From JTS-RE9 sp964649195 (lineage in GTDB: Bacteria > Planctomycetota > Phycisphaerae > Phycisphaerales > Phycisphaeraceae), in assembly GCA_964649195.1 (NCBI GenBank), contig CAZYPK010000216.1, positions 1 through 6,933 on the forward strand: 6,933 nt of DNA, given 5' to 3'. The position numbers and the translations under genes are program-made. A model generated the notes under the pieces. That model was not told the origin of the DNA, searched no databases, and saw only the letters and a program-made list of their open reading frames with translations. Positions 5,179-6,933 of the stretch are shown here, piece by piece (within the stretch, counting starts at the first letter, position 1; every line of letters begins with the position of its first letter).

Positions 5179-6933
<1,755 letters not shown>

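Overview
The window comes from a moderately GC-rich bacterium (about 60% by partial hand counts). The mix of a ClpC-type unfoldase, unfamiliar lipoproteins, patchy Shine-Dalgarno signals and intergenic heptanucleotide repeats is compatible with a planctomycete-like genome. No 16S rRNA or marker phylogeny is available here, so that assignment is a guess.

Layout from left to right. Positions 1-133 are non-coding and hold an interrupted palindrome (27-68) and a 20-bp tandem duplication (77-116), both beyond the 3' end of the first gene. Positions 134-3985 hold four genes, all read on the minus strand in this order: a small orphan LuxR-type helix-turn-helix regulator (3985-3662), a lipoprotein (3495-2596), a paralogous lipoprotein (2571-1588) and a secreted protein with a glycine-rich hydrophobic tail (1519-134). 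The last three are close enough (gaps of 24 and 68 bases) to be one transcript. The regulator is 166 bases upstream of the first lipoprotein and may control or join it.

Positions 3986-4325 are a divergent regulatory region. It holds an 18-bp perfect-arm palindrome, a 9-bp direct repeat with a 10-bp period, a GC hairpin and an inverted copy of a 12-bp AT-rich word that also occurs before the first lipoprotein. A cytoplasmic coiled-coil protein of unknown function (4326-4979, plus strand) follows. It converges on the 3' part of clpC (6933-5179, minus strand), which lacks its 5' end at the window edge.

The 199-base convergent spacer (4980-5178) holds a strong bidirectional terminator hairpin and three unrelated tandem repeats, each with a 7-base unit.

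Functionally, ClpC is the only protein whose role is clear: an AAA+ unfoldase that normally feeds ClpP. The lipoprotein pair, the secreted protein and the orphan regulator look like an uncharacterised envelope locus. Nothing in the sequence ties it directly to ClpC or to the coiled-coil protein.
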